From Cryomorphaceae bacterium (GTDB lineage Bacteria; Bacteroidota; Bacteroidia; Flavobacteriales_D; Cryomorphaceae): DNA of 60,682 nucleotides. Below, in pieces: positions 1 to 8,650 of this stretch; the first letter of the stretch is position 1; the number at the start of each line of letters is the position of its first letter. Location of the stretch: positions 1-60,682 of the forward strand of contig PXBH01000078.1 of NCBI GenBank assembly GCA_003565555.1, in the 5' to 3' direction. The notes under the pieces are model-generated. The model searched no databases. It was not told the origin of the DNA and was given only the letters and a program-made list of their open reading frames with translations. A program made the translations under genes and the position numbers.

Positions 1-168
1 AGTGTTTTTTCGGCCGTGCACGGCGTTTCATTCTATCACCGCCTTTCCGGGCCGAAAAAATGTATCGAGATGCGTTTCGGAGGAATTGATTTATTTCGGG
101 TTCTTCTATTTCGTTTCAAGGCATCTCGATACATTTTTTGTCTTCGCTGCGCTGCGTCAAAAAACACT
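1..168. repeat. Palindromic intergenic element, copy 1
   Basis: The stretch is bounded by a 10-bp inverted repeat (agtgtttttt at 1-10, aaaaaacact at 159-168). Inside it are an 11-bp inverted repeat (5-15 with 50-60) and a perfect 19-bp inverted repeat, aaaaaatgtatcgagatgc (55-73) with its complement at 121-139, around a 47-nt loop. The right arm is followed by a cgctgcg/tcaaaa motif also present in copy 2. It may continue left of the window. The build resembles REP- or MITE-like dispersed palindromes. No coding potential was recognised. Confidence 0.6.
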
Positions 169-236
169 CCATGTGCCCGTATGGGATGTGAAGGCTTTTT
201 TTGTATAAATCCCGGTTAACAAATCCCGTCACGTCG

Positions 237-369
237 AGTGTTTTTTCAGGCTTTTGAAACGTTTCGCATAAAGCTGAGGAGGCCGCCTGAAGAAATGTAT
301 CGAGACGCCTTGAAACAGAATTTGTCCTCAAAACATCTCGATACATTTTTTGACTCCGCTGCGTCAAAA
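237..369. repeat. Palindromic intergenic element, copy 2 (shorter)
   Basis: It begins with the same agtgttttttc as copy 1 (237-247), then after similar spacing has aaatgtatcgaga (293-305) and the complementary catctcgatacatttttt (334-351), followed by cgctgcgtcaaaa. The loop is about 28 nt instead of 47. The right-hand terminal repeat of copy 1 is not obvious here. The left arm of this copy is also a near-perfect inverted match (24 bp, one mismatch) to the right arm of copy 1 (113-139), so the two copies could pair with each other. Confidence 0.6.
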
Positions 370-478
370 TCATAAGCGAAGTCATGTTTGCACGCTCAAA
401 GGCACCTCACAGAACTGTTAAAAAAACCGAACCTTTCCCCCTCAGGCACTTTTGATTCATTCGGGCGGTGCGTCGGCC

Positions 479-509
479 TTTGATAAAAGCAGGGGGGTGG
501 TTACATTTG
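479..509 (+). promoter_or_regulatory. sucC promoter, Bacteroidota consensus
   Basis: TTTG at 479-482, exactly 19 nt, then TACATTTG at 502-509. This matches the published Bacteroidota sigma-ABfr consensus TTTG-N19-TAnnTTTG at every fixed base. The expected start of transcription near 514-516 leaves a leader of about 16 nt before the sucC ATG. It is the only promoter in the window for which both boxes match at the right spacing. Confidence 0.75.
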
Positions 510-530
510 CGCCGATCTAAAAAATAAGGC

Positions 531-1721
531 ATGAATCTCCACGAATATCAAGGCAAATCTATTCTCGAATCATTCGGCGTAGGCATCCAGCGCGGTATGG
601 TCGCAGACACCCCCGAAGAAGCGGTTGAAGCCGCGAAAAAAATCAATGAGACCACGGGTTCGGAGTGGTTTGTCATCAAAGCCCAAATTCACGCGGGCGG
701 CCGCGGCAAAGGCGGCGGAGTAAAGATTGCCAAAAGCCTTGACGAGGTGAAATCTATCGCCGGCGACATTATCGGCATGGACCTGGTGACGCCCCAAACC
801 CCGCCCGAGGGTAAAAAGGTGGCGAAAGTCCTCGTGTGCGAAGATGTATACTACCCCGGCGACAGCGAGCCGAGCGAGATCTACATGTCCGTACTGCTCG
901 ATCGGGCGAAGAACCGCATCGCCGTAATGTACAGTACCGAAGGGGGGATGGACATCGAGGCCGTGGCGGAGAAAACGCCTCACTTGATTTTTAAAGAAGA
1001 AATTGATCCCGCCGTCGGGATTCAGGGCTTTCAATGCCGCAAGATCGCCTTCAATCTCGGGCTCTCCGGAAAGGCATTTAAGGAAATGACCAAATTCGTC
1101 AACGCCCTCTATAATGCATACGTGGGATGTGATGCAAGCCTTTTTGAAATCAACCCCGTACTCAAAACCTCTGACGACCGCATTATCGCGGTAGATGCCA
1201 AGGTGACTTTGGACGACAATTCCCTCTTTCGGCATCCCGATTATGCCGCTATGCGCGACCTTACCGAGGAAGACCCCACAGAGGTGGAAGCGGGAGAGGC
1301 CGGCCTCAATTACGTGCAGCTCGACGGCAATGTGGGCTGCATGGTGAACGGTGCCGGACTGGCCATGGCTACCATGGATATCATCAAGCTCTCGGGAGGT
1401 GATCCCGCCAACTTCCTCGATGTAGGCGGTACCGCAGATGCGGCACGGGTGGAGAAAGCTTTCCGAATCATTCTGAAAGACAAAGGTGTGAAAGCCATTT
1501 TGGTGAACATCTTCGGCGGTATCGTTCGCTGTGACCGCGTGGCGCAGGGAGTAGTGGATGCGTATAAAAACATCGGAGACATCGGGGTGCCCATCATTGT
1601 GCGCCTCCAAGGCACCAATGCAGAGGAAGCCAAGAAGCTCATCGACGATTCCGGATTGAAGGTCCACTCGGCAGTTCTGCTGCAGGAGGCCGCCGATAAG
1701 GTGAAGGAGCTTGTGGCCTGA
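531..1721 (+). CDS. sucC: Succinyl-CoA synthetase (ADP-forming) beta subunit
   Basis: Beta subunit of the TCA-cycle enzyme that converts succinyl-CoA, ADP and phosphate to succinate, CoA and ATP in the cytoplasm. The 396-residue length is normal for the family. The N-terminus MNLHEYQGK is typical, followed by an ATP-grasp domain (about 1-210, with a glycine-rich GGRGKGGGVK near residue 56) and a CoA-ligase domain (about 260-390, with GGIVRCD near residue 327). The alpha-subunit gene sucD is not in the window, which is common in Bacteroidota, where sucC and sucD are often unlinked. The ATG lies 21 nt after a consensus -7 box. The next gene begins 66 nt downstream and may be co-transcribed. Confidence 0.96.
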   Translation: MNLHEYQGKSILESFGVGIQRGMVADTPEEAVEAAKKINETTGSEWFVIKAQIHAGGRGKGGGVKIAKSLDEVKSIAGDIIGMDLVTPQTPPEGKKVAKVLVCEDVYYPGDSEPSEIYMSVLLDRAKNRIAVMYSTEGGMDIEAVAEKTPHLIFKEEIDPAVGIQGFQCRKIAFNLGLSGKAFKEMTKFVNALYNAYVGCDASLFEINPVLKTSDDRIIAVDAKVTLDDNSLFRHPDYAAMRDLTEEDPTEVEAGEAGLNYVQLDGNVGCMVNGAGLAMATMDIIKLSGGDPANFLDVGGTADAARVEKAFRIILKDKGVKAILVNIFGGIVRCDRVAQGVVDAYKNIGDIGVPIIVRLQGTNAEEAKKLIDDSGLKVHSAVLLQEAADKVKELVA

Positions 1722-1787
1722 GCCTGCCTTTTGCTCCCCGGCGGAACTCCGCCTCTGCGGCATCGGTTTTGTATAACATCAGCCCTG

Positions 1788-2537
1788 ATGCGTCGTTTTA
1801 TGCCCATGTGGCGCCTTCTTCTGTTTCTGCTCATCGCGACGTCGGTGAAGACCTACGCTCAGGTGAATCCCGTGCAAGACACTGCACGCCACGTTTTCTA
1901 TCTCGAGTCTGTGGTGGTAGGCGGCGATACCATTCCGAGCTTCACCCTGCCGAGCGCCGTAGTATCCGGTGACCGCCGCGCACGCAGCAGACGCTACCAA
2001 AGAAAGTGGACGAAGCTTCACGCCAATGTGGTGAAAACTTATCCCTATGCCAAAGTGGCCGAGGATCTGCTCCGGGCATACAACGAAGAACTTCAGCTCC
2101 TGAGTACCGAGGCCGAACGCGAGGCCTACATGGAAAAATGTGAGGAGGACCTCAAAGCCGAGTTTGAAGGTGACCTCCGGAAGATGACCACAAGCCAGGG
2201 CAGGGTGCTGATTAAGCTCATCGACCGCGAGACCGGGAAGACGAGCTACAGCCTGATCAAGGACCTCAAAAGCGGATTTACCGCCTTTATGTGGCAAGGT
2301 GTAGCCAAGCTTTTCGGCACAGACCTCAAAGCCAATTACGATCCCGTCAATTCCGAATACGACGGGATGATTGAAGAGATTGTCCGACTGATCGAATCCG
2401 GACAGATCACGGTAAAAAAGCGGGAAGTAAAAACCACGGCGGCCGCAGAAGCATTAGAAAACAAGAGTAAAAGACTCGAGCGGAAGATCGAACGCGAAAA
2501 GCGCCGCACGGAGCGAAAGGAATCGCGCCGTCAGTGA
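1788..2537 (+). CDS. DUF4294-type exported protein
   Basis: A 249-residue protein of a Bacteroidota-restricted family (DUF4294 by recognition; function unknown). The chosen ATG gives a clear signal peptide (MRRFMPMWRLLLFLLI, probably cut after AQ near residue 26). An upstream in-frame ATG at 1731 would bury this hydrophobic segment, so it is not preferred. The mature part holds a motif around YPYAKVAEDLL and a C-terminal stretch rich in Lys, Arg and Glu (EKRRTERKESRR type), probably a charged helix. It follows sucC and ends in front of a strong bidirectional terminator. Probably periplasmic. Confidence 0.8.
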   Translation: MRRFMPMWRLLLFLLIATSVKTYAQVNPVQDTARHVFYLESVVVGGDTIPSFTLPSAVVSGDRRARSRRYQRKWTKLHANVVKTYPYAKVAEDLLRAYNEELQLLSTEAEREAYMEKCEEDLKAEFEGDLRKMTTSQGRVLIKLIDRETGKTSYSLIKDLKSGFTAFMWQGVAKLFGTDLKANYDPVNSEYDGMIEEIVRLIESGQITVKKREVKTTAAAEALENKSKRLERKIEREKRRTERKESRRQ

Positions 2538-2564
2538 AGGCGACGCTTTGCAGCTTGAAAAAAC

Positions 2565-2596
2565 AAACAGGGGCCGCAACTTTGCGGCCCCTGTTT
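2565..2596. terminator. Bidirectional intrinsic terminator
   Basis: A 13-bp GC-rich stem, aaacaggggccgc with its complement gcggcccctgttt, around a short loop. It lies between the converging DUF4294 gene and the 3-hydroxyacyl-CoA dehydrogenase gene. T-rich sequence is present on both strands, so it can serve both genes. Confidence 0.85.
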
Positions 2597-2626
2597 ATTT
2601 GTGCGTTTCGATGACAGCGTCGCCGA

Positions 2627-3517
<891 letters not shown>

Positions 3518-3548
3518 GATGGTATGATGGTTTTTAGGGTTTGCGGAT

Positions 3549-4961
3549 TCACTTTCCCGAACCTTTGAGTATGGTCAGTACGGTGTATCCCAGAATTTTA
3601 AAATCGATGGCCAGGGACATGTTTTCAATGTAAAGTACGTCGTACTTCAGGCGCTGCACCATTTGCTCCACATTTTCCGCGTATCCGTATTTTACTTGGC
3701 CCCAGCTGGTAATGCCCGGCTTTACTTTTTGCAGGTGGCGGTAGTGGGGTGCTACTTCCATAATGCGTTCGATGTAATACTTGCGTTCGGGCCGCGGACC
3801 TACGAGGCTCATTTCGCCGCGAAGCACATTGAAAAATTGCGGGAGCTCATCGAGCCGCGTTTTGCGCATGAAGCGTCCTATCTTGGTGATACGCGGGTCG
3901 TGGCTGCTCGAGAGCTGCGGGCCGTTGGTTTCGGCGTCCATGTACATCGAGCGAAATTTAAAGATGTAAAAAGGCTTGTTGTGCTGCCCGATGCGCTCCT
4001 GCTTGTAGATGATCGGCCCGGGAGAGGACAGCTTTACCAGAAGGGCCAAAATTAAAAACACGGGTGCCAAAATGATGATGGCAATCAGCGAGCCGGCAAA
4101 GTCCATCAGGCGCTTGATAAAGAACTGCCAAGAGGGCATGATCTCCGTATTGATCTGCACCAGCGGCACACCGAATATTGCGGTCATCTTCACCGAACCG
4201 GAAAGAATGTCGTAGATGTCGGGAATTATTTTTATGGTCACATTCAGCCCTTCGAGCTCGGTGATGATCGCACCGAGATTCTTGTGCTCGGAGGATTCGA
4301 TCGCAATGATCACCTCCTCAATATTGTGGTCTCCGATGATTTCTTTTATCTCACGAATATTCCCGAGCGGCGTAAGCTCTTTTTCCAAAAGTTTGTCTTT
4401 TCCGTTTACGCTTACATACCCGATAAACTTAAAACCCGGAGCGGGGCGGAGGTCCCGCATCTCGCGGTACATGCTGAGCGCCTCCTCATTGCCCCCCACA
4501 ATAACCGTGTTGAAGCCCAAGCGTCCGCTGTGAATGTGCTTTACCGTGCGGGATGTGAGGATAAAGCGCGGTATGAAGGTCAGCGTAAAATGCAGTACAG
4601 CCAGCGCCACAACGCTCTTGTAGTAAAACTGATAATTGGCCACCTCGTCGTCCAGAAGCAGCGCGAAAAATAAAACCACCACACCGATACAAGAAGCCAG
4701 CAGTACCTGCCCCAGTTCACGGAGGCGGTGGCGGCGGTAGATGGAGCGGTACATGCCCAGCATGGCATAGAGGGATATCCAAAAAAGCGGAATGAGCAGG
4801 GCCGCGATCAGAAATTGATTGTCAAATTCTACAGGTACGGAGTAGCCGAATTTCTCAGGCTCAATGTACTTCTTGCGGTACACGTAAAAGGCCGTCCATG
4901 CCGCAAGCGCGCTCAGTAAGTCCGCCGCTACATATTTCGCCCGCTGTCGTGCCTGATTCAT
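3549..4961 (-). CDS. Polyprenyl-phosphate sugar-1-phosphate transferase (WcaJ/WbaP type)
   Basis: Starts a repeat unit of exopolysaccharide or O-antigen by moving a sugar-1-phosphate from a nucleotide sugar onto undecaprenyl phosphate at the inner membrane. The 470 residues show four to five N-terminal membrane helices (about 10-130), a cytoplasmic nucleotide-binding-like domain (about 140-270), another helix, then the C-terminal bacterial sugar transferase domain (from KRLMD near 284, with FKFRSM, TRLDELPQ, SLVGPRP and KPGITSWGQV). The start codon directly abuts the stop of the upstream lipoprotein gene, so the two are co-transcribed. No glycosyltransferase cluster surrounds it, so the polysaccharide made is unknown. 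Confidence 0.92.
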   Translation of the reverse strand: MNQARQRAKYVAADLLSALAAWTAFYVYRKKYIEPEKFGYSVPVEFDNQFLIAALLIPLFWISLYAMLGMYRSIYRRHRLRELGQVLLASCIGVVVLFFALLLDDEVANYQFYYKSVVALAVLHFTLTFIPRFILTSRTVKHIHSGRLGFNTVIVGGNEEALSMYREMRDLRPAPGFKFIGYVSVNGKDKLLEKELTPLGNIREIKEIIGDHNIEEVIIAIESSEHKNLGAIITELEGLNVTIKIIPDIYDILSGSVKMTAIFGVPLVQINTEIMPSWQFFIKRLMDFAGSLIAIIILAPVFLILALLVKLSSPGPIIYKQERIGQHNKPFYIFKFRSMYMDAETNGPQLSSSHDPRITKIGRFMRKTRLDELPQFFNVLRGEMSLVGPRPERKYYIERIMEVAPHYRHLQKVKPGITSWGQVKYGYAENVEQMVQRLKYDVLYIENMSLAIDFKILGYTVLTILKGSGK

Positions 4962-5825
4962 TTATTTGAGATGCACAAATTTGATGTTGTCAATAAAAAG
5001 ATCGACCTGACTGAGCTGCGGAGGTTTTTGACTTTCGAAATAAAAAGAAAAGTCGGAGGTGCCCACGGCTTGTGCCATGCGCGGCCTGAGATCGATGTAC
5101 ACCTTGGTCCATTCTTCCTGCTCCCGCAAGCCGATTACAAAGATTTTTTGTTGCGCATCACCGATTTGACGAACCATCCCGATTTCCAAAGGATTGTTGC
5201 CCTTGAAGTCGATCTCCATGTACGCGGGTGTGCCCACGGGGAGCCCGCCGGTATCCCATGTTGTGCGCGCTTCGAAAAGGGGAGCATCCGAGGTCAAGGT
5301 GACCTGCCCGCTGAACTGGCCGAAGTTTACCTCTTGGTCTTGCGTGATGATCTCTGCCGAACTTCCTTCTGCCGCTTCCAAAGCATTGCCGATGCTTTCA
5401 AAATCCTCGAAATAGAATTCGTATGCGTCTTGAAAATAGGTAAACTCGGCGATGCTGTCTTCTCGAATGGGCAGCACCACGCCGGGAATCAGGTCCATTT
5501 CCCGGAGCAAGGGTGCGTAAAAGGGGTAAATGACACGCTGCGCGATTTGCCCGTTGTTCTTAATGCCTGCAGATACATTGATCCTTGTGGGACCGTTTTC
5601 CAGTATGGCAATCCGCGCGGGCAATTCGAAGGATCCTACAAAGGTCTCGTTGGCAAAAACGTGTACATCTGTGATGTTGTGTGTGGGCGGACCCTCGAGC
5701 GGCAGGTTGGTAAATACATCGGCGCTGTCGATGTAAATGAATCCCGGAGCCAATTCTTCCTCGTTGAAAATATCACACGCGCCGAGGAAAAAAGAAAGCA
5801 ATACAACCGGGAAAAGTCTCGCCAT
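4962..5825 (-). CDS. Probable lipoprotein of unknown function
   Basis: A 287-residue protein with a lipoprotein signal peptide (MARLFPVVLLSFFLGAC; lipobox LGAC, Cys17). The rest looks beta-rich and secreted, with repeated short segments around PLFEARTTWDTGG and a C-terminal part DLFIDNIKFVHLK, reminiscent of carbohydrate-binding jelly-roll folds. That similarity is an impression, not an assignment. The stop codon touches the start of the sugar-transferase gene downstream, suggesting a shared envelope or polysaccharide role. A TACCTTTG box lies about 22 nt upstream of the ATG. Confidence 0.75.
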   Translation of the reverse strand: MARLFPVVLLSFFLGACDIFNEEELAPGFIYIDSADVFTNLPLEGPPTHNITDVHVFANETFVGSFELPARIAILENGPTRINVSAGIKNNGQIAQRVIYPFYAPLLREMDLIPGVVLPIREDSIAEFTYFQDAYEFYFEDFESIGNALEAAEGSSAEIITQDQEVNFGQFSGQVTLTSDAPLFEARTTWDTGGLPVGTPAYMEIDFKGNNPLEIGMVRQIGDAQQKIFVIGLREQEEWTKVYIDLRPRMAQAVGTSDFSFYFESQKPPQLSQVDLFIDNIKFVHLK

Positions 5826-5847
5826 GGGCCTGTCGGATTTCGGGGCG

Positions 5848-5855
5848 CAAAGGTA
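5848..5855 (-). promoter_or_regulatory. -7 box for lipoprotein/sugar-transferase operon
   Basis: CAAAGGTA on the plus strand, i.e. TACCTTTG on the minus strand, a full match to TAnnTTTG, about 22 nt upstream of the lipoprotein ATG at 5825. No TTTG was found at the expected -33 position, so only the -7 half is supported. Confidence 0.45.
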
Positions 5856-5938
5856 GTACTTTCCGAAGGATCGGGGAGGTACGGTTCACACCTTTAAATA
5901 ACGAAGGAAGAACCGCCCTCATTGTGCGCCGAAAGATT

Positions 5939-6928
5939 TTATTTCTCGAGCGGTGCGGCAGAGATATTGAGCTTCGCGATGATCTTATGGGCGATGTTGA
6001 GGGCCTTGTATCCGTCTTCCACAGTCACGGGAGGTTTGGTATTGTTTTGAATCGCATCCGCAAAAGATTTCAACTCGTCGAGTATGGCATTGTTTTCCTC
6101 GACTTTCGGTTTTTCGAAGAAAATTTCTTTCGAGCCCTTCCCTTCGCCGAGGTCGATACTCATGGAGAAGGGGTCGGGGTCTCCCTCAATATCGCGCATT
6201 TTCACCAATTCGGCGGCCTTTTTCAGGAAATCTACGGAGATGTATGCGTTCCGCTGAAAGAACCTGGTCTTCCGCATGTTTTTCAATGAAAACCTACTGG
6301 CAGTTAAGTTGGCTACGCAGCCGTTGTCAAACTCCAGCCGGGCATTGGCAATGTCGGGCTCCTCACTCACGATGGCCACCCCGCTGGCGCTGATTCTTTT
6401 AATATTGGCATTTACCACGCTGAGTACAATATCCAAATCGTGGATCATCAGGTCGAGCACCACCGATACGTCCGTGCCGCGGGGATTGAATTGAGCCAGT
6501 CTGTGGGTCTCGATAAACATGGGGTTCTCCAAATAGTCTTGCACAGCGGTGAAGGCCGGATTGAACCGCTCTACATGCCCCACCTGTGCTTTCACATCGG
6601 CTTCCGTGACCAGCGACATCAGGGACTTGGCCTCCTCGATCGTATTGGTAATGGGTTTCTCGATAAAGATGTGCTTGGACTTGCGCAATGCCTTTGAGGC
6701 ACATTCGTAGTGGCTCAGTGTGGGCGTTACAATGTCCACCACATCGGCGGCATCCATGAGCGCTTCCATGTCTGAAAATTTGCGGATGCCCATGTTCTGT
6801 GCAGTTTCCGCAGCTTTGGCATCATCGGGATCGTAAAATCCGATAAGTTCATATTCAGGAATTTGCTTGATGAGTTTTAGATGGATTTTGCCGAGGTGAC
6901 CCGCACCGAGAACGCCGATTTTAAGCAT
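5939..6928 (-). CDS. Gfo/Idh/MocA family oxidoreductase
   Basis: NAD(P)-dependent sugar dehydrogenase or reductase family. The 329 residues hold an N-terminal Rossmann fold (GAGHLGK from residue 8), the family motif EKP at 90-92, and a C-terminal alpha/beta domain with the HDLD segment typical of substrate binding. Such enzymes often make modified sugars for surface polysaccharides, and this gene lies just upstream of a sugar transferase on the same strand (about 110 nt apart). That functional link is inference and the substrate is unknown. It has its own -7 box (TACATTTG) close to the start. Confidence 0.9.
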   Translation of the reverse strand: MLKIGVLGAGHLGKIHLKLIKQIPEYELIGFYDPDDAKAAETAQNMGIRKFSDMEALMDAADVVDIVTPTLSHYECASKALRKSKHIFIEKPITNTIEEAKSLMSLVTEADVKAQVGHVERFNPAFTAVQDYLENPMFIETHRLAQFNPRGTDVSVVLDLMIHDLDIVLSVVNANIKRISASGVAIVSEEPDIANARLEFDNGCVANLTASRFSLKNMRKTRFFQRNAYISVDFLKKAAELVKMRDIEGDPDPFSMSIDLGEGKGSKEIFFEKPKVEENNAILDELKSFADAIQNNTKPPVTVEDGYKALNIAHKIIAKLNISAAPLEK

Positions 6929-6945
6929 GCCTTACAGAATTTTTA

Positions 6946-6953
6946 CAAATGTA
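6946..6953 (-). promoter_or_regulatory. -7 box for Gfo/Idh/MocA gene
   Basis: CAAATGTA on the plus strand reads TACATTTG on the minus strand, a full TAnnTTTG match 17 nt upstream of the ATG at 6928. No convincing -33 box was seen. Confidence 0.45.
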
Positions 6954-7040
6954 CAGCGTCGATTTTTCCACCCGGGCCGTGTGAATCATTTTTATCAACA
7001 CCGCCCGCAGGGTATCCTCGATTCTCTACTTTAGCACCGA

Positions 7041-7697
7041 ATGAAGCCTCAAGATACATACAAACACCAAGGCCTGCGCAAGCTGCTCATTGAAGAGTTG
7101 CGCGCTAAAGGCATCCGCAATGAGGCCGTGCTTAAGGCCGTGGGGGAGGTGCCCCGCCACTTTTTTTTCGATTCGGCTTTTCTGAACTTCGCTTATGCCG
7201 ACAAGGCTTTTCCCATCGGTGCGGGTCAGACCATTTCGCAACCGTACACGGTGGCATTTCAAAGCGATCTCTTGAAGGCGGAGCCGGGGATGAAGGTGTT
7301 GGAAATCGGCACGGGAAGCGGATATCAGGCCGCTATACTCGCAAAAATGGGTGTAAAAGTATTCTCCGTTGAGCGTCAGCGCTCACTGTTCAGAACGGCG
7401 CAACACATCCTTCGCGATCTCAATTCCACAGCCAAAGTGTTCTACGGCGACGGGTACAAGGGGCTTCCCGCTTTCGCACCTTTTGATCGGGTGCTGGTGA
7501 CCTGCGGCGCACCGGATATGCCTGAAGCCCTGCTCGGTCAGCTCAAGCCCGGAGGCATTATGGTGGTGCCCGTCGGCAAAGGGGAATCTCAAAAAATGAT
7601 GCGCATCCTCAAAAAAGATGACGGCAGCACGGAAGTCACCGACCACGGCGTATTTAAGTTCGTACCCATGCTGCCTGACAAGGCTTCTGCGGGATAA
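7041..7697 (+). CDS. pcm: Protein-L-isoaspartate O-methyltransferase
   Basis: Repairs damaged proteins by methylating isoaspartyl residues with S-adenosylmethionine in the cytoplasm. The 218-residue length is normal. The family motif GQTISQP lies at residues 62-68, the SAM-binding motif VLEIGTGSGYQ at about 86-96, and the post-motif region ends with KPGGIMVVPVG. The gene starts its own plus-strand block. A near-consensus box TACTTTAG (7027-7034) ends 6 nt before the ATG, so its mRNA may have almost no leader. Confidence 0.95.
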   Translation: MKPQDTYKHQGLRKLLIEELRAKGIRNEAVLKAVGEVPRHFFFDSAFLNFAYADKAFPIGAGQTISQPYTVAFQSDLLKAEPGMKVLEIGTGSGYQAAILAKMGVKVFSVERQRSLFRTAQHILRDLNSTAKVFYGDGYKGLPAFAPFDRVLVTCGAPDMPEALLGQLKPGGIMVVPVGKGESQKMMRILKKDDGSTEVTDHGVFKFVPMLPDKASAG

Positions 7698-7733
7698 ACC
7701 GCATTTCGGGAAATAAAATTCGCGCGAAGAAGT

Positions 7734-7741
7734 TATGTTTG
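7734..7741 (+). promoter_or_regulatory. -7 box for outer-membrane protein gene at 7760
   Basis: TATGTTTG matches TAnnTTTG. It overlaps an in-frame TTG at 7739 that could be mistaken for a start, and it points to the ATG at 7760 as the real start. No -33 box was recognised. Confidence 0.45.
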
Positions 7742-7759
7742 CAGACCAATCTCATTTTC

Positions 7760-8632
7760 ATGCGACGCTACCTTTTCTCGTTTTTTCTTCTCGCCCTGGC
7801 ATCTGCGGCAGCGGCACAGCCCGTTTCTAAAAAAGGAGAGTACTACCTCCCGCGCGAGGGCGATTGGGCGCTGGGCGTCAATGCTTCTCCGGTCCTGGAA
7901 TACATCGGCAACTTCTTCTCGGAGAGCTTTAATCCCGCGCCCGGCGCATCTTACCCCAACAACAACTTTGCCGTAGCAGGAAAAAAGTTCATCGCCGATG
8001 ACCTGGCCTACCGCGGCGGTGTACGCCTCGGGATTCTCGCAGACAGCTACCGAAGCTTCACCCCGGAATTCAGCCAAGAACCGACCAACACCACAGTAGA
8101 AGATACCTACCGCCGCACCTTCACAAATGCCTTTGCATCTTTCGGAATGGAAAAGCGGCTGGGCAATACCCGTATTCAGGGCTACTACGGCGCGGAAGGC
8201 GTCTTGGGCTTGGGGACCGAAAAACACGTGTTTGACTACGGCAACAGCATCACTCCCCAAAATACGAATCCCGACCGCTTCGAGTGGGACATTCAATTCC
8301 AAAACGATCCGAGAGAAGCTACCTCGGTCACGGAAACGGGTGCATTTATCACCGAATTTCAAAAAGGCAATACCTTCCATATCGGAGCGCGGGCTTTTTT
8401 CGGCGTAGAGATTTTTCTGTTTCCCAAATGGTCTGTGGGTTTTGAGTACGGCTTCGGCCCCATGTTTACCGCTACGGGAAATTCCACAATCATCTCAGAG
8501 CAGTGGGGCACGCCTCCCGGCGGTACCTCGGAGCAGTTCGTGACGATTGTTACGGACGAGGGAGGCTCCAACGTATTTCGTCTCGACAATGACCTCAACG
8601 GGGGCGCACTCTTTATGTTTTTCTATTTCTGA
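7760..8632 (+). CDS. Exported, probably outer-membrane beta-barrel protein
   Basis: A 290-residue protein not assigned to a named family. It has a standard signal peptide (MRRYLFSFFLLALASAAAAQ, cut near residue 20), then alternating aromatic and polar beta-strand patterns (GDWALGVNASPVLEYIGNFF, GGVRLGILAD) and ends in FMFFYF, an aromatic terminal residue typical of BAM-assembled barrels. About 10-12 short strands would fit the length. It lies between pcm and the NAD(P)HX repair gene on the same strand. Function unknown. Confidence 0.75.
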   Translation: MRRYLFSFFLLALASAAAAQPVSKKGEYYLPREGDWALGVNASPVLEYIGNFFSESFNPAPGASYPNNNFAVAGKKFIADDLAYRGGVRLGILADSYRSFTPEFSQEPTNTTVEDTYRRTFTNAFASFGMEKRLGNTRIQGYYGAEGVLGLGTEKHVFDYGNSITPQNTNPDRFEWDIQFQNDPREATSVTETGAFITEFQKGNTFHIGARAFFGVEIFLFPKWSVGFEYGFGPMFTATGNSTIISEQWGTPPGGTSEQFVTIVTDEGGSNVFRLDNDLNGGALFMFFYF

Positions 8633-8650
8633 CCGCAAAGCCCCCTCGTT

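Noticed and set aside
570-1763. A 397-codon open frame on the minus strand opposite sucC
   Set aside because: It lies wholly over a recognised conserved gene. Its product has no known motif and its composition is that of the complement of a coding strand in high-GC DNA.
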